The notes beneath the pieces were generated by a model. That model searched no databases. It was not told the DNA's origin and saw nothing but the letters and a program-made list of their open reading frames with translations. From Metaphire vulgaris (Eukaryota > Annelida > Clitellata > Crassiclitellata > Megascolecidae): a stretch of DNA of 64,000 bases. How positions within the stretch are numbered: position 1 is the stretch's first letter; each line of letters starts with the position of its first letter. Of the stretch, positions 1-11,585 are shown piece by piece. A program made the translations under genes and the position numbers. The stretch covers positions 18,861,503 to 18,925,502 of the forward strand of contig CM030836.1 of the NCBI GenBank assembly GCA_018105865.1, given 5' to 3'.

Positions 1-2482
1 CTCTCACCCTTGTGCGAGCTTTTTTGTATTTCCTATTGGCGGCTGGCTTCTTCGGTGATGAGATTACCCGGGCAACAGAATTCTGTTGCCAGCAGAACAG
101 AATGTCGCCTCTTATCTTGTTCTAGCGCGGCAGAATGCTGGAACGAATGCATTGATGGTTGGATGGGAGATGGGAGATTATTTGAAGAATCAAAGTCAAG
201 TATAAGAACACACACGCACGCACGCGTGCACACACCCACCCACCCACCCACCCACCCACTCGACATGTTTTATCAATACGAAATTCAAGGCAGTTTTCAC
301 CGAATTATAACAGGCCTATGTAAGCCTTGTTTCAGTAATAGTGTTTTTCTTTCAATAGCGAATTAATTATTGCAGATATGGACTTAGGTCCATTTAAAAA
401 ACCCAACCCATCATGATTCAGACCCGACCCGACCCAACCCACGAAAGCAATCGGGTTACTCGACCCAAATAACCGTAATGCATTACAACTTCTTAAACCA
501 TTTAAGCCTATTGACCGTCGAAAAGTAATCAATAAAATAGACCCTGTGGCACAGTGTCCAAGTTAATGTCCTCTGTGCAGTTGGCATAGGCCAAGCAACT
601 GCGTATCGTCAGCATGGGCGCCCGCACATTGAGGCAAAAAGGGGCACATGCCCCCTGGAAAATGCAAATACCAATATATCACATTGAAATTTGAAAAACT
701 TGCTAAAATATTAACCATGACCACAGTGTTAAAATGTGTTTTGCCCCTCCTTGAGAAATTTATGTGACATAACTGTGACCATTGTGTTTTGCCCCTCCTG
801 GAAAAATTTCTGCGGACGCCCATGATTGTCAGTAGTTAGTTAAGAAGTGAGGCACGACTTTCCTCAGCGAATTAACTCAACCCACCAAAACATGGACATG
901 TCGGACCCATCCTATACAACCAGCATTGTTTTAGTGGAAGAGTGTTAGACGCGTGGAACGAATTGGAGAAGATAGTACCTGTAGACCTAATGGATACTAT
1001 AGTGTAAATGATTTCACAATAAACCTTAGTACTATAGGATACTAGATTTCATGGGGAAAACATAGTGGTTCGCACACAGGGCAGACCTCCTGAACCTTGT
1101 TTTATTATATTGTTATATTATGTCCAATCATCTATGTCTGAATTAATTATTGAAGAAAAAAAGCTAAAACAGAAACGCTGTCTATAGAAGATCCACAAGA
1201 TCCACAACATGACTGGCGCGTTTTTGTTTTAAAGTCATCACCTCGCAACTACTCTTGTAGAAACAAACAGAATCTGTGCTTTATCATCAAGTCATTGAGT
1301 CAACCATAGTCTAAATTCTGTAGAATTCATGACAGTATTCGCTTTGCATAGGGCCATGCATATTTGTATATACATGTCCATTTTCTTTTCATAAACAGAA
1401 GTACAGGATTTTTGCCCTTTCGGGATAATTTGAGCGTAATTAACCGTACAGAGACTATTTTTTATGCTTTCGGATTCCAGGAGATGGCATTTGAATGAGA
1501 TTGGTCATTTGTCCGCCTACCAATTAGAGTTCTGAGAAGTGCTTTAGACTGGCGTCGGCTTCTGTTGCTTCACGACAGCGGCGTCGCGAGCCTTTTTGCC
1601 CCCCCCCCGAGGCAGCTTATCCAGTGTCGCCCCCTGGTGCCGCCAACAACTTTCAAAAAATCCTGAAAGCAAAAAAGTTGATAACTATTTTGCCCAGTTG
1701 CGATTTAACTAAGTGAAATGTATGAATTATGACTTTTTGCTTGTGAGGTTAGTTTTCCCAATATATATTAATATTTGGTTTATATCCAAGTGAGAAAACA
1801 CTCTTCCCATATATGTTTTATGTTTATTTTTGTATTTTTCGCTCTATATCGGGACTTATTGAGATTTTTGTGTTTTATATTGAAATCGAACTTATTTTTT
1901 TATTTATCTGTAATAAATTGTTGAGCTATTAAATTCCTGGTCACTATTTCAATCTATTTGCTGTAGTTACTGAATCCCCATCGCTGATAGGCTGTGTCCT
2001 CTTTATGCACGGAAAGAGAAGTTTCGCGATGTCGTTAACTTATTTAACTGACTTATTAAGCAAAATTAATTAAACAATTAGACAAAAATACTTTCCCCGC
2101 AACAGATATGGTCTGATTTTCCGCTCATTTGACTGTACTCACAGTAGGCCTACTGTCAAACTCTCAGCGCTACCACTCCGTAACCAAACCCCACATTCGA
2201 TCTCCGGTTTCGGGCAAACTGGAACATTCGCAAATTTTTTTGTTGCGCAATAATGGGCCTATACTACATTACTATCAAATGAAATCTAGACTCTAGAGCC
2301 AAATCAAGCGTCTTTCTCTTTCTCTTTTCCTAGTCTACCCTGCTGCTTCCCCGCACCCAATTCAAATGATTTATGAAATCGACCTTGCCAGGCTGACCAC
2401 TAAACTTCGGTTACTTCGGCTATAGCCATGTCAACGGTAGGATTAATTAAGCGCCCAGGAATGAATAACCAGTCCCTACGGT
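1..2482. other. Intergenic stretch with transposon relics
   Basis: No convincing gene is seen. A CA/CCCA-rich tract lies at about 211-258. At about 389-535 there is a reverse-orientation copy of the GGGTTGGGTT-rich element whose best copy is 51201-51439. A complete short hAT-type element follows at 613-824. From 1100 to 2480 the DNA is AT-rich and unremarkable. The sequence ACAGTAGGCCTACTGT near 2140-2155 is a perfect 16-bp palindrome holding the octamer that recurs across the window. Confidence 0.6.
613..824. mobile_element. Short hAT-type element, CATGGGCGYCCGCA ends
   Basis: The left end reads CATGGGCGCCCGCA and the right end is its near-exact inverse, TGCGGACGCCCATG. The flanks ATCGTCAG and ATTGTCAG match at 7 of 8 bases, an 8-bp target duplication as expected for hAT transposition. 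The 212-bp body has no coding capacity. Inside is a repeated phrase, TTTTGCCCCTCCTKGA. A second copy lies at 54107-54299, and a decayed copy of one end at about 47880-47930. Confidence 0.75.
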
Positions 2483-2960
2483 CAGTGGCGTGGCCAGGAT
2501 TTCCGGAAGGGGGTTTGATTATGATCAATCACCAACGTCGAAAAAAATCTTGACAAGCAAAAAAGGTCGCTATACGTTGCACCTCCTTCACATTCTGTAG
2601 CGCTTGGAAATTATTTTGTGTCGGCAGCCAAGGGGAGGAGGCAGTGGCGGCTCCACCGGAGTGGCCAGGGGGCCCGTGCCCCTATTGAGTGCCTGGCCTC
2701 CCCAGTGCCCCCCAGTTGGGACCTATACTTAATGCTACATACATTAAACAACAAATGGTTGGCCCCCATGATTAGAAGTTGCCACCCCAACGCCCCCCCA
2801 CTTGCCAAATCCTAGAGCCACCACTGTGAGGAGGGCGGTTCGACCTACAAAAGCGCGTTCAAAAATAAAAAAATGTATGCGAACACTTTAAAAAATTTCT
2901 TCGTCGCCAGCCAAGGGGGTTTTAACTCCCAAACCCCCTCCCCCCATGGCTACGCCGCTG
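2483..2960. mobile_element. hAT-type element, interrupted by a second element
   Basis: The ends are CAGTGGCGTGGCCAGGAT on the left and ATGGCTACGCCGCTG on the right. The flanks CCTACGGT and ACTACGGT match at 7 of 8. The body carries the shared core TGACAAGCAAAAAAGGTCGC at 2551. A different hAT-type element (2642-2826) sits inside it, so this copy is the older insertion. It ends about 210 bp before the receptor start codon. Confidence 0.7.
2642..2826. mobile_element. Short hAT-type element, CAGTGGCGGCTCC family (nested)
   Basis: Inverted ends CAGTGGCGGCTCCA and AGAGCCACCACTG enclose 185 bp. The flanks GGAGGAGG and TGAGGAGG match at 7 of 8. This is the same family as 15773-15963 and 54358-54537, here in opposite orientation; the family signature is a run containing CTTGCCAAATCCT and CAACAAATGGTTGGCCC. 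It is nested in the 2483-2960 element. Confidence 0.75.
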
Positions 2961-3171
2961 ACTACGGTACCGGCTTTCCATTTGCACTGACTCAACGTAT
3001 AGTCGCCGAACCAGCCAACCACACACATGTAGTTCAAGTCAGAGATGTCGGTCTTGTTCTGTTGTTTGTACAGGTCATGAGCATCATGAATTCCAATGAG
3101 GAGGAGGAGAAGAAGAAGAATCAGAAGAAGAAGTAGAAGAAGAAGAAGAAGAAGAAGAAGAAGACGGACAG

Positions 3172-3571
3172 ATGACCGCCGAAGCAGTGACCGCCGTCGC
3201 TCCTTCTAAGGCCGCCATGGCAATCGACGACATTACTTCGACACCGTTTCGCTCCGACGTCCTATCGTCGCTGCCAACAGGCTCCAATTACCCGCACGCG
3301 ACGAACGAGACCGGGGGCTGGGGTTGGGGGGTGCAAGAGGTAGGAGGAGGAGGAGGAGGGGGAGGGGCGGGGGACGTGCTCCACTGGGAAGTGTCCTTCC
3401 TTCTGCTGCTCGTCGTCGGCGGAATCGTCGGGAATCTGCTCGTCTGCGTGTCGATCTGTCTCGAGAAGAAGCTGCAGAACGTCACCAACTACTTCCTCAT
3501 GTCGCTCGCCATCGCCGACCTGTTCGTCTCGCTGGTCGTCATGCCGTGCTGTATCATACAGGAATTCATGG
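3172..3571 (+). CDS. 5-HT2-like aminergic GPCR, exon 1 (N-terminus to TM2)
   Basis: This is the first coding exon of a class A plasma-membrane receptor. An in-frame TGA at 3097-3099 lies upstream, and Met at 3172 is the first Met after it. Residues 1-70 form the extracellular tail, with an N-glycosylation site (NET, N45) and a glycine run. TM1 (about 72-96) has GN with N1.50 = N88. The loop EKKLQNVTNYFLMSLAIADL is strongly typical of 5-HT2 receptors, and D2.50 = D116 is present in TM2. The exon ends one base into a Gly codon at the donor GTGGGT and joins 8119 (phase 1), giving EFMGYWPFG. A (CA)n tract starts directly after the donor. Other amine receptors (octopamine, dopamine) are possible but fit less well. 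Confidence 0.85.
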
Positions 3572-3852
3572 GTGGGTGACACACACACACACACACACAC
3601 ACACAACACACACACAAACACACGACTTGGCGCTTCTATACGCACCGACACAGCTCGTTTTATCATCATCATCATCGTCATCATCATCATCGTCGTCGTC
3701 ATCATCGTCGTCGTCATCATCGTCATCATCATCATCATCGTCGTCGTCGTATAATTGTCGTTTTCGCATGAATTTGCTTGAAATGTTGGGTTTCTGTTCT
3801 GCAGCGTTTCGAAAGCAAATAATTACCTCATTTTCCGCCGAAATATCAAGTC

Positions 3853-3952
<100 letters not shown>

Positions 3953-4313
3953 AGTAGTAGTAGTAGAGTAGTAGTAGTAGTAGTAGTAGTAGTAGCAGTT
4001 GTTGTTGTTGTTTTTGCTGGAAAAACGTCTGCGGTTCTTGAAAAACAAGTTTGGAAGATCGGATTTCGCCGGGGGCAGATGAAGATCACGTTCCATAATC
4101 AGATTAGCCATAATCTAATCCACGATTTTAAGGCGTCTCTTCCACCCCTCCTCCTCTTCTTCTTTCTTCTTTTCCCTCCTCCTCCTCCTCCTCCTCCTCC
4201 TCTTTTTCGTTTGTTTCAATATGTCAGTACTTTCGTGATTGTACTTACCGATGGTTCAAAGGTATTGCATAATGCATATCGTCGGGCTAACGAGATTTCG
4301 TTATTATATAGCG

Positions 4314-4377
<64 letters not shown>

Positions 4378-4888
4378 CCCCCCAATTATAACCGAAGTCT
4401 TGTGCTTCTCAGTTGCTCGTCTTGAAAATTCTCTTGTATATCATTTGTATCTGTCTCTGTATCTTTGTCTTCTTCTGTCTTTATCTGTTCCATGCAATGT
4501 CTTCAACATAGGCTACATGCAGCCTACAGGTGCACTGATCTCAGTTCTCAGGTGTTGTGTAGGTAGACTATATGCGCTACCGAAATCAACGTGACCGGCG
4601 GTCAGCCTCCATTGCATGTGGAGATGGAAATGGGTCGGTCAAAATGACTCATGACCTATGGGTCATTGCACTGTTGTATAATATATATCATGTATATGTC
4701 GATACGATATATGATATAATATATATCATGTCATGGGCAATTATACTCGGTATCCATAATATGGTTTCGAAGGCGTTAAGCCCTATCAGCGGACATTTTA
4801 TTTATTTCAGAGCTATGACTATTGCAGGATGTTACTGTATTATTATTATTAACATTATTATTATTATTAGGCATATTATTTTTAGGCA

Positions 4889-4921
<33 letters not shown>

Positions 4922-4959
4922 CATTATTAAGCGACAAATTTGTTTAAATTGAAGCAACA

Positions 4960-5247
4960 CCAGTAACTAATCAAAGGTGACGCCATTACTATAGAATTGA
5001 TGCTGATATTAATTGCAAATAGGCCTATACATTGACGAGTTTTAAAAAAATTAGTGAAAAATACTGCGAATGACCTTTTTTGCCTGTCGGCCTCTTTTTG
5101 GCAAGGTTTATTAATATATTTAGTGGGCAAAACACTAACAATGACCATTTTTCTCTCTTTTCTTGTTTTTTCTTTACTTTTCATGCCCCACTAACTTCAT
5201 ATGAATTTTGTTCATCACTTCACCAAGAATTCCTGGAACCGCCACTG
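4960..5247. mobile_element. Truncated hAT-type element, CAGTGGCGGTTCC family
   Basis: The right end AATTCCTGGAACCGCCACTG is clear at 5228-5247. Inside, the reverse of the shared core (GACCTTTTTTGCCTGTC) lies near 5070, followed by TAGTGGGCAAAACACTAAC, as in the 24259-24572 copy. No matching left end was found, so the start is approximate. Confidence 0.5.
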
Positions 5248-5843
5248 TATGTATGCGTGCATGTACGCGTGCATTTGGACAAATAGTTGACCCTACAGGC
5301 CTACATACTGTAGGCCTGCGTGTAGGCATACGTTGTATGCGTTCGTTTGAATTCGTTTAACATCGAACGTGATGACGGCTTTTAGGAGTCCTCCTAATCC
5401 GACCGAATACATTCCGATATTCTGGCGCCTGGAATTTACATGTACATGTATAAGTAACGCCACTTACATTTTGATATGATAGCGACAGCGGCGGCGGCGG
5501 CGGCTGCGGCAGAAACAGCCGCCTCTTCGGCACTAAGTATTTGCGAAAGCCAGCGGACCAAAAAGACTGCTTCGGGGTGGGCGGGGTAGGGGTGGGGGTG
5601 GGGGCTGGGTGGAGAAGAGAATAAGGCTTTACTTCCTTCGAATATGACGAAAACCGCAATTGACACGTTGTCCAGGCCTTAGAGGCGGGAAAAAGGGAGG
5701 AGGAGAAGAAGGAGGGGAGGGGAGGGGAGGAGGAGGAGGAGGTGAGGGAATCTTCTGGAACATATATATCGTAGAATTGTTGGAGCATGTGCTGTTGACA
5801 GCTCAGGCGCCATGGGTGTGCGCTAAGTGGCAGAGAGGTATCG

Positions 5844-5905
<62 letters not shown>

Positions 5906-6074
5906 GGTCTGGAGATGGTTCTGTAGACGACCTACAGTATGCGCTGTAGTTTAGTTGGGTTTGTCTGTAGCCGGAAGGCGCGAAATTCGTCCCCCGTGTC
6001 AGATCTTCGTGTGAGAGATTATTCTCACCTGAGGAAAGATCGTTTCCTTTTGATTTTAGAGCGTTTCAATCAAG

Positions 6075-6139
6075 CAGTGGCGTAGCGTGACTTTTAGGGG
6101 CATCTTTTGCCACGGGGCCTGCAAATTTTCGTGCTGACG

Positions 6140-6170
<31 letters not shown>

Positions 6171-6185
6171 CGTCATCACCTCCTT

Positions 6186-6224
<39 letters not shown>

Positions 6225-6342
6225 GTGACGAGCAAAAAAAAAAAAAAAAAAAAATTGACACAACACGTTCATTTCTACGATTATTAGAACAACCCTAGCT
6301 TAGACCCCTCTTTGGGCCCCCAGCCAGTATGTTACGCCACTG
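6075..6342. mobile_element. hAT-type element, CAGTGGCGTAGC family
   Basis: The ends CAGTGGCGTAGCGTGAC and GTTACGCCACTG enclose 268 bp. The 8-bp target duplication CAATCAAG is perfect on both sides. Inside, the phrase GACGAGCAAAA followed by long A-tracts occurs more than once, a decayed form of the shared core. The second copy is at 55719-56013. Confidence 0.88.
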
Positions 6343-6775
6343 CAATCAAGCAGTATTGGCACTATTGACACATATGATATGACATGATATGATATGGCAG
6401 TATGGAGTATGGACACATTGCTATACACTGTATGCTATTCAGATAAGTATGCGACAGTAGGCCTAATTATAATCGCGTGTATATCATTTTTTTCGTATAC
6501 TTCTGCGTTCCTAACGACGCCTTTTCCGGAGATCGTTATAAAGGACGAACTGCGCTCGTGTCACACACCGCTGCAGAGACACTGAAACCGACGCGCAGAC
6601 GGACAGACAAACAGACAGACAGGCGAAGACAGAGCGACGTGGAAAGGGGCAGAACTTTAAGACGCCCTTGTTAGCGTCGTGTGTCGCTCGAGGCTTTGCT
6701 GCTGCGAAGAAGCCATCTGGCGAATAATGAGAAATAAAAGCATAGCCACTTAATTAAGTCCCTCTTCATCCTCTC

Positions 6776-6903
6776 TGTCTCTCTGTCTGTCGGTCTCTCT
6801 CGCTCTCTCTCTTTTTCTCTCTGTGTCTCTGTCTCTCTCTGCCTGTCTGTCTCTGTCCATCTCTGTCTCTCACTGTCTCTGTCCACCTCTGTCTCTGTCT
6901 TTT

Positions 6904-6984
<81 letters not shown>

Positions 6985-7050
6985 CTGTATCTGTATCTGT
7001 CTGTCTGTCTCTCTGTCTGTCTCTGTCTCTCTCTTTCTTTCTCTTCGTCC
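6776..7050. repeat. CT/CTGT-rich microsatellite
   Basis: A compound pyrimidine tract: interrupted CTCTGT repeats, then an unbroken (CT)n at 6904-6980, then TCTGTA and CTGT variants. Long translated runs of Ser-Leu or Arg-Glu here are artefacts of the repeat. Confidence 0.95.
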
Positions 7051-7672
7051 AGTCGACAGTCGACCTACCAATGGCTTGGATGAAACTGTATAAGATAATC
7101 TCACAGCTGCTCCATTTTACGACGGGGATTGCTGGCGAGTAGGCCTAATAATTACTATTTTGTTAATTTGCACGCGGTGGAAACTGCAGTTCCCACGCCA
7201 AAGGATGGATTGACAATTTGACATGCGAGGCAGTTTATTTTGTGGAATTGTGAAGAATAGACAATCGTACAATATATCGGATATTAAAAAATTTTCGGTT
7301 GACTTCTGGCAAAAACATATTTTATGCATGGCCTATATATGATATTATTAGGGTCTATATATCATATTTTATTTATGCTATTTTATTTTATTTTTATATG
7401 TTTTTGAAGAAACTAGACAATTGTAGGTCTATATTACATTTTTTGTAAAAGATTCTACCTTCAGCTGTTTTCTGGGAAAATTAGGGTCTATGCTTTAATT
7501 TATGCATTGAACGGCCTATATAAAGAATATAATATTATTAATAATATTATAATATTGAATCGCTATGGACCCACTTGTACTATTTTATCTCTACGTATAA
7601 AGCATATTTAGAGACTTTTTTACTTTTGCGAAACTTACACTTATTTTCAAACAGTTATTTGATCAACTCTGC

Positions 7673-8056
7673 CAGTAGCGTTTCCAGGAACTCTTGGTGG
7701 GGGGGATGCAATGAATTTCTAGTAAGATCCCGCCAATTGTCAAACGAATTATATGTAAACGGTTTAGAAGAAATCTGTAGATTTGATTTATAAAATATTT
7801 TGTTCAGAATTGACAATGTACAAAAGCCATTTTAGTCTGGTTGTACAAAGTCATAGTGCAAAATCGAATTTTCTATTGCTGGAAGCGAATATTATTTGTC
7901 GATGACATTGTCTATGGATATGTCCATATCTTTGTGGATATACATAAAGGCTAAGCTAATCAGTTTAGACGATCATCTTCCATTGAAGACGCATTTTTGG
8001 TGGGTGGGCCGGTGGGGGATGCATCCCCAGTCATCCCCACCGTTGAACCGCCCCTG
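7673..8056. mobile_element. hAT-type element beside receptor exon 2
   Basis: The left end CAGTAGCGTTTCCAGGAACT and right end TTGAACCGCCCCTG are diverged copies of the CAGTGGCGGTTCC termini. The flanks AACTCTGC and AGCTCTGC match at 7 of 8. The right part keeps GGGGATGCATCCCCAGTCAT, the family signature. The element ends 62 bp before the first base of receptor exon 2, so it lies close to the branch-point region. Confidence 0.6.
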
Positions 8057-8118
8057 AGCTCTGCAATTTTTCGGCGAAAATCGTGAACTAAGACTTATTT
8101 TTCTTTCGCCCGATCCAG

Positions 8119-10572
8119 GTTACTGGCCGTTTGGTCTGGCGATGTGCAGCGTTTGGCAGGTGCTCGACGTTGCCATGTGCACGTCGTCGATCATGCACAT
8201 GTGCACCATATCCCTCGACCGCTACATGGGCATCCGGGCCCCTCTGAAGACGAGGAACCGGTCTCGGCTGGCGGTCGCCTTCAAGATCGCCGCCGTCTGG
8301 CTGATCTCGCTCGCCATCGCCAGCCCGCTGGTCTTCCTCGGCGTCTACCAGCCGCAGGACATCATGAGCGCCGACCGCCAGTGCGCCATCTTCAACGCCT
8401 ACTTCCTCGTCTACGGATCGCTGGCCGCCTTCTTCGCACCGCTCGTCATCATGCTCGTCACCTACTCGCTGACGATCCGGCTGCTCAGCCGGCGAGCACG
8501 GATGCTCGAGGAGCGGGCGAAGGAGGGCATGCGACGGACGATGACCAGGAGGAGGTCCTCCCTCGGTCACCAGAGGACCGTGGCGAAGCGGGCGGCGGCG
8601 GCTGTGGCGGCGGGGGCAGCGGGAACACGACGACGACGACGACGACGACCACGACGACGGAAAGCTCGACCGAGAACGAGCTGGAGAGTACGGTGATCGT
8701 CGTACGGAGAAAGACGAACTCGCCGTCGCGAGCCGCCGCCGCCGCCGGTCGGGACTCGCGGTCGTCCGATTCCGACTGTCCGAGCAGCGTCAACGCCACG
8801 GACGACGAGACGAGGTCGACGAAGTCCTGTTCGTCCGGATCGTCGAGGAAGTTCAAGAAGAGCCTGCGAAGGATCCTGCTCGAGTCGGAGCTGATGCACT
8901 GGAGGCGGCAGCGGGAGGAGGGGAGAGGAAGAAGAGGTAAGATGGACGACGGCGACGACGACGACGAAGGGGGAGGAGGGTCGTCATCGCCGGACGCCGC
9001 CGCCGGACAGGAGCTGTTGCGTCGTCCGGAAGGAACCGATTCGTCCGGTAGGACGGAATCCGGAGCACCGCCAGGAGTGCCGGAACGCGACGGTCTGCCA
9101 AACCAAAGCGGTCCGGCCAGAGGTGGTGGTGGTGGTGGTGGTGGTGGTGGTGGTATCGCGGAGCGCTTTTGCATGAAACGCTGCTCGAAGTTCTTCGGCA
9201 GAGAGGCTGTCACTCGTTCCGGTAAAACCAGGACGGATGCGGAAGAGACTGCGACGCCGCCGCCGCCGTCGCCGCCGGATCTCCAGCAGCAGCAGCAGCA
9301 GCAGCAGGATCGTCGCCCTCGTGCCCCGGAGGCGAGAGAAGGGGCCAGAGACGGTGCCGATGCGATGCGCCGGAAGGCGTTCGCGATGCGTCGAACGACG
9401 GCCACCAAGTATTTCGGACAGAGGACGTCCGCTGTGGACGAACCCGATCAAACTGCCGCGTCCGAACCGAAACCGGAGAAACCGTCGAGTGGAACCACGG
9501 ACGAACCTGCGGATCAGACGGAGGACAGTTTCCGCGGAAGTCAGCAGTCCGCGGCGACGCGGAAGTACGTCTTGAGACGCGAATATAGACGCCGCTTCTG
9601 CCACAACAACAACAACAACAGACAACAACAACAACAACAACGCCTGGCGATCGTCGCCAAGTGTCTCAGCGAAGACAACTTGGTGGGAAAGCTCGGACAC
9701 CCTCCTCCCGCCGCCGCCGCCGCCGCCGCCGCCGAAGTAGTCGTCCAGCACCAGACGTCCCTGGACAGTCACATCCCGCCGCAGACGTCCGGCGAGAGTA
9801 TGCCCGCGTCGAGCAACTCGTCCACGGACACCGCCACCACCGCCGCCGCCGCCGCCGCCGGGGCGACGTCGAAACGCCCGTGCATCTTTGCCCTCACCGC
9901 CGCCGCCGCCGCCGGCGGGGTTCGGACGACTCGGACATGACCAGCGACAGCGTCACCGCCACCGCCGCCGACGCCGGGACGACGCTGCGATCTCTCGTCC
10001 GCAAGCACAGCACCGCCATCCGGATCGCCCAGCTGCTCGCCTCGTCCACCGACTCGGCCTCGGCCGCCGCCGCCGCCGCCAGTTCGTCGGCCAGCTCCCT
10101 GGCCGTCGTCCAGACGGAGCGGAAGGCCGTCAAGGTCCTCGGGGCGATGTTCCTGCTGTTCGTCGTCAGCTGGGCGTCGTTCTTCTGCATGAACCTGGCG
10201 ATGGGCATCTGCGGGGCGTGCCACTTCGACGCCGTGCTCTTCAAGTGGTTCCTCTGGCTCGGCTACGCGTCGAGCATCCTCAACCCCATCATCTACACGG
10301 TCTTCAACAAGGCGTTCAAACAGACGTTCATTCGCCTTCTGACGTGCTCGGTCTCCTGCGGCGGCGGCGGCGGCGGCGGCGGCGGCCGGAGGAAGGCCGC
10401 CGGACCCGGAGCCGGCGGGGACGGGAGAGGTGGAGGAGGAGGAGGAGGGCAGGTGGATCCGAGAAGCGGGCTGAAGTCCCTCGGGAACTGTAGCGTCAGC
10501 GATGAAACCCTCGTCAGAGGGCGCTTGTCTCGCACGGGAAACTTCGAAAGTCTTACGGAAACAAACTTCTGA
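8119..10572 (+). CDS. 5-HT2-like aminergic GPCR, exon 2 (TM3 to C-terminus)
   Basis: This exon completes the receptor to about 950 residues. Numbered from Met1: C3.25 = C143, the amine-binding Asp D3.32 = D150, DRY at 167-169, W4.50 = W194, ECL2 Cys = C222, G5.42/S5.43 and P5.50 = P241. After TM5 comes a loop of about 540 residues rich in poly-Thr, Gly, Gln, Asn, Pro and Ala. TM6 starts near 10120 (TERKAVKVLGAMFLLF), and TM7 has WLGYASSILNPIIY with Y7.43 and NPxxY. The protein ends in TNF at TGA 10570-10572. The frame shifts twice, each time as if one base were missing: once between about 8560 and 8640, once near 9895-9915, both in GC-rich repeats. TM6 has Ser where P6.50 is expected. Homology in TM3-TM5 favours 5-HT2. 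Confidence 0.85.
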
Positions 10573-10585
10573 TATACGCAACGCT

Positions 10586-10621
10586 GATGATGATGATGAT
10601 GATGACGACGACGACGACGAC

Positions 10622-10709
<88 letters not shown>

Positions 10710-10732
10710 ATGATGATGATTATGATATTATG
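10586..10732. repeat. (GAT)n microsatellite in receptor 3' UTR
   Basis: A GAT array with a short GAC block starts 14 bp after the receptor stop codon and should lie in the 3' untranslated region. Its poly-Asp or poly-Ile reading frames are not genes. Confidence 0.95.
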
Positions 10733-11045
10733 ATTATGATCAGGACACGTTTTAAGAAACATGTATACATTTATCAGTGCACAAAAAAATTCAAAAAACC
10801 TTGCCAAGCAAAAAAAGGTCAGGGATTTGAAATTTGCGCCTAAATTCCGGTGACGGACTTTTTTCTTCTCCACTAAATTGACTTACTTATTAGAACTTAC
10901 TTATACATTGTACAATGTACACAATATGTCATTTTATCACTGCACATGCTGTGTATCACTGCACGCTAAAAAGGCCCTGATTATCATGATCATGATCATG
11001 ATCATGATAGGAAACCCCATCAAATCAATCAGGCCTAGATACATG

Positions 11046-11223
11046 CAGTAGACCTTCGTAGTAACGGACTCGGTTATAACGTAAGGTTCCGTGTGATGTG
11101 CTACCGTATTGGATGGTTTTGGATATAACGTACCTAGGATATTATGTACTAATTTTCCAGTACTACAGTAATTTTACGCCTCAGTACATGTACTGTAAGT
11201 ACGTTATAACGAAGTTCTGCTGT
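11046..11223. mobile_element. Pogo/Tc1-like short element
   Basis: The left end CAGTAGACCTTCGTAGTAACG and the inverse right end CGTTATAACGAAGTTCTGCTG enclose about 178 bp. CAGTAG plus TCGTTATAACGGAC-type ends are typical of pogo-group Tc1/mariner elements. The expected TA duplication is not clean. A decayed relative is visible at about 16640-16770 (AACGTACCTCGGATATAACG). Confidence 0.5.
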
Positions 11224-11425
11224 AGAATTTATCTGTGAAATCAGTGACTGAAATCATGGTAGTTTCTAGGAGATTCTTTTTCGAAAAGAACTCCCAAAAC
11301 GCGTCATCGATATGAACAAGTATTTTTAAACAATCGTTACCCTTTCTTCGTCTTTACAAAAGTTATTTTATAAGAATCTTTCTCTCTCAGGACAGTGCTA
11401 ATCGCGGTATTGGCGTACCTAGGAT

Positions 11426-11585
11426 CAGGGTTATATATAATATTATAAATTTGGGGGTGTCGATATATTTTGGGGGTCCATCCTTGCCGAAAAATCCTGA
11501 CAAGCAAAAAAAGGTCATCAGGCTCAGATTTGGGGGTTGTCGGTCTCAAATTTGGGGGGTGTAAGGGGGTGTAAAAATATCCCTG
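11426..11585. mobile_element. hAT-type element, CAGGGATATTT family
   Basis: The right end AAAAATATCCCTG and a diverged left end CAGGGTTATATA enclose 160 bp. The 8-bp duplication CCTAGGAT is perfect on both sides. The body has the shared core TGACAAGCAAAAAAAGGTCA at 11498 and the family phrase TTTGGGGGTGTCGA. Related copies are at 12314-12490, 48760-48922 (truncated) and 60374-60557. Confidence 0.82.

Noticed and set aside
8485..9408. 307-codon minus-strand frame opposite the receptor
   Set aside because: It is a shadow of the GC-rich coding strand, built of poly-Cys, poly-Pro and poly-Val from triplet repeats.
9661..9900. Possible separate gene starting MSQRRQ in front of TM6
   Set aside because: The first 80 codons are Arg-rich shadow sequence; only from about 9915 does this frame carry receptor sequence, which fits a frameshift better than a new start.
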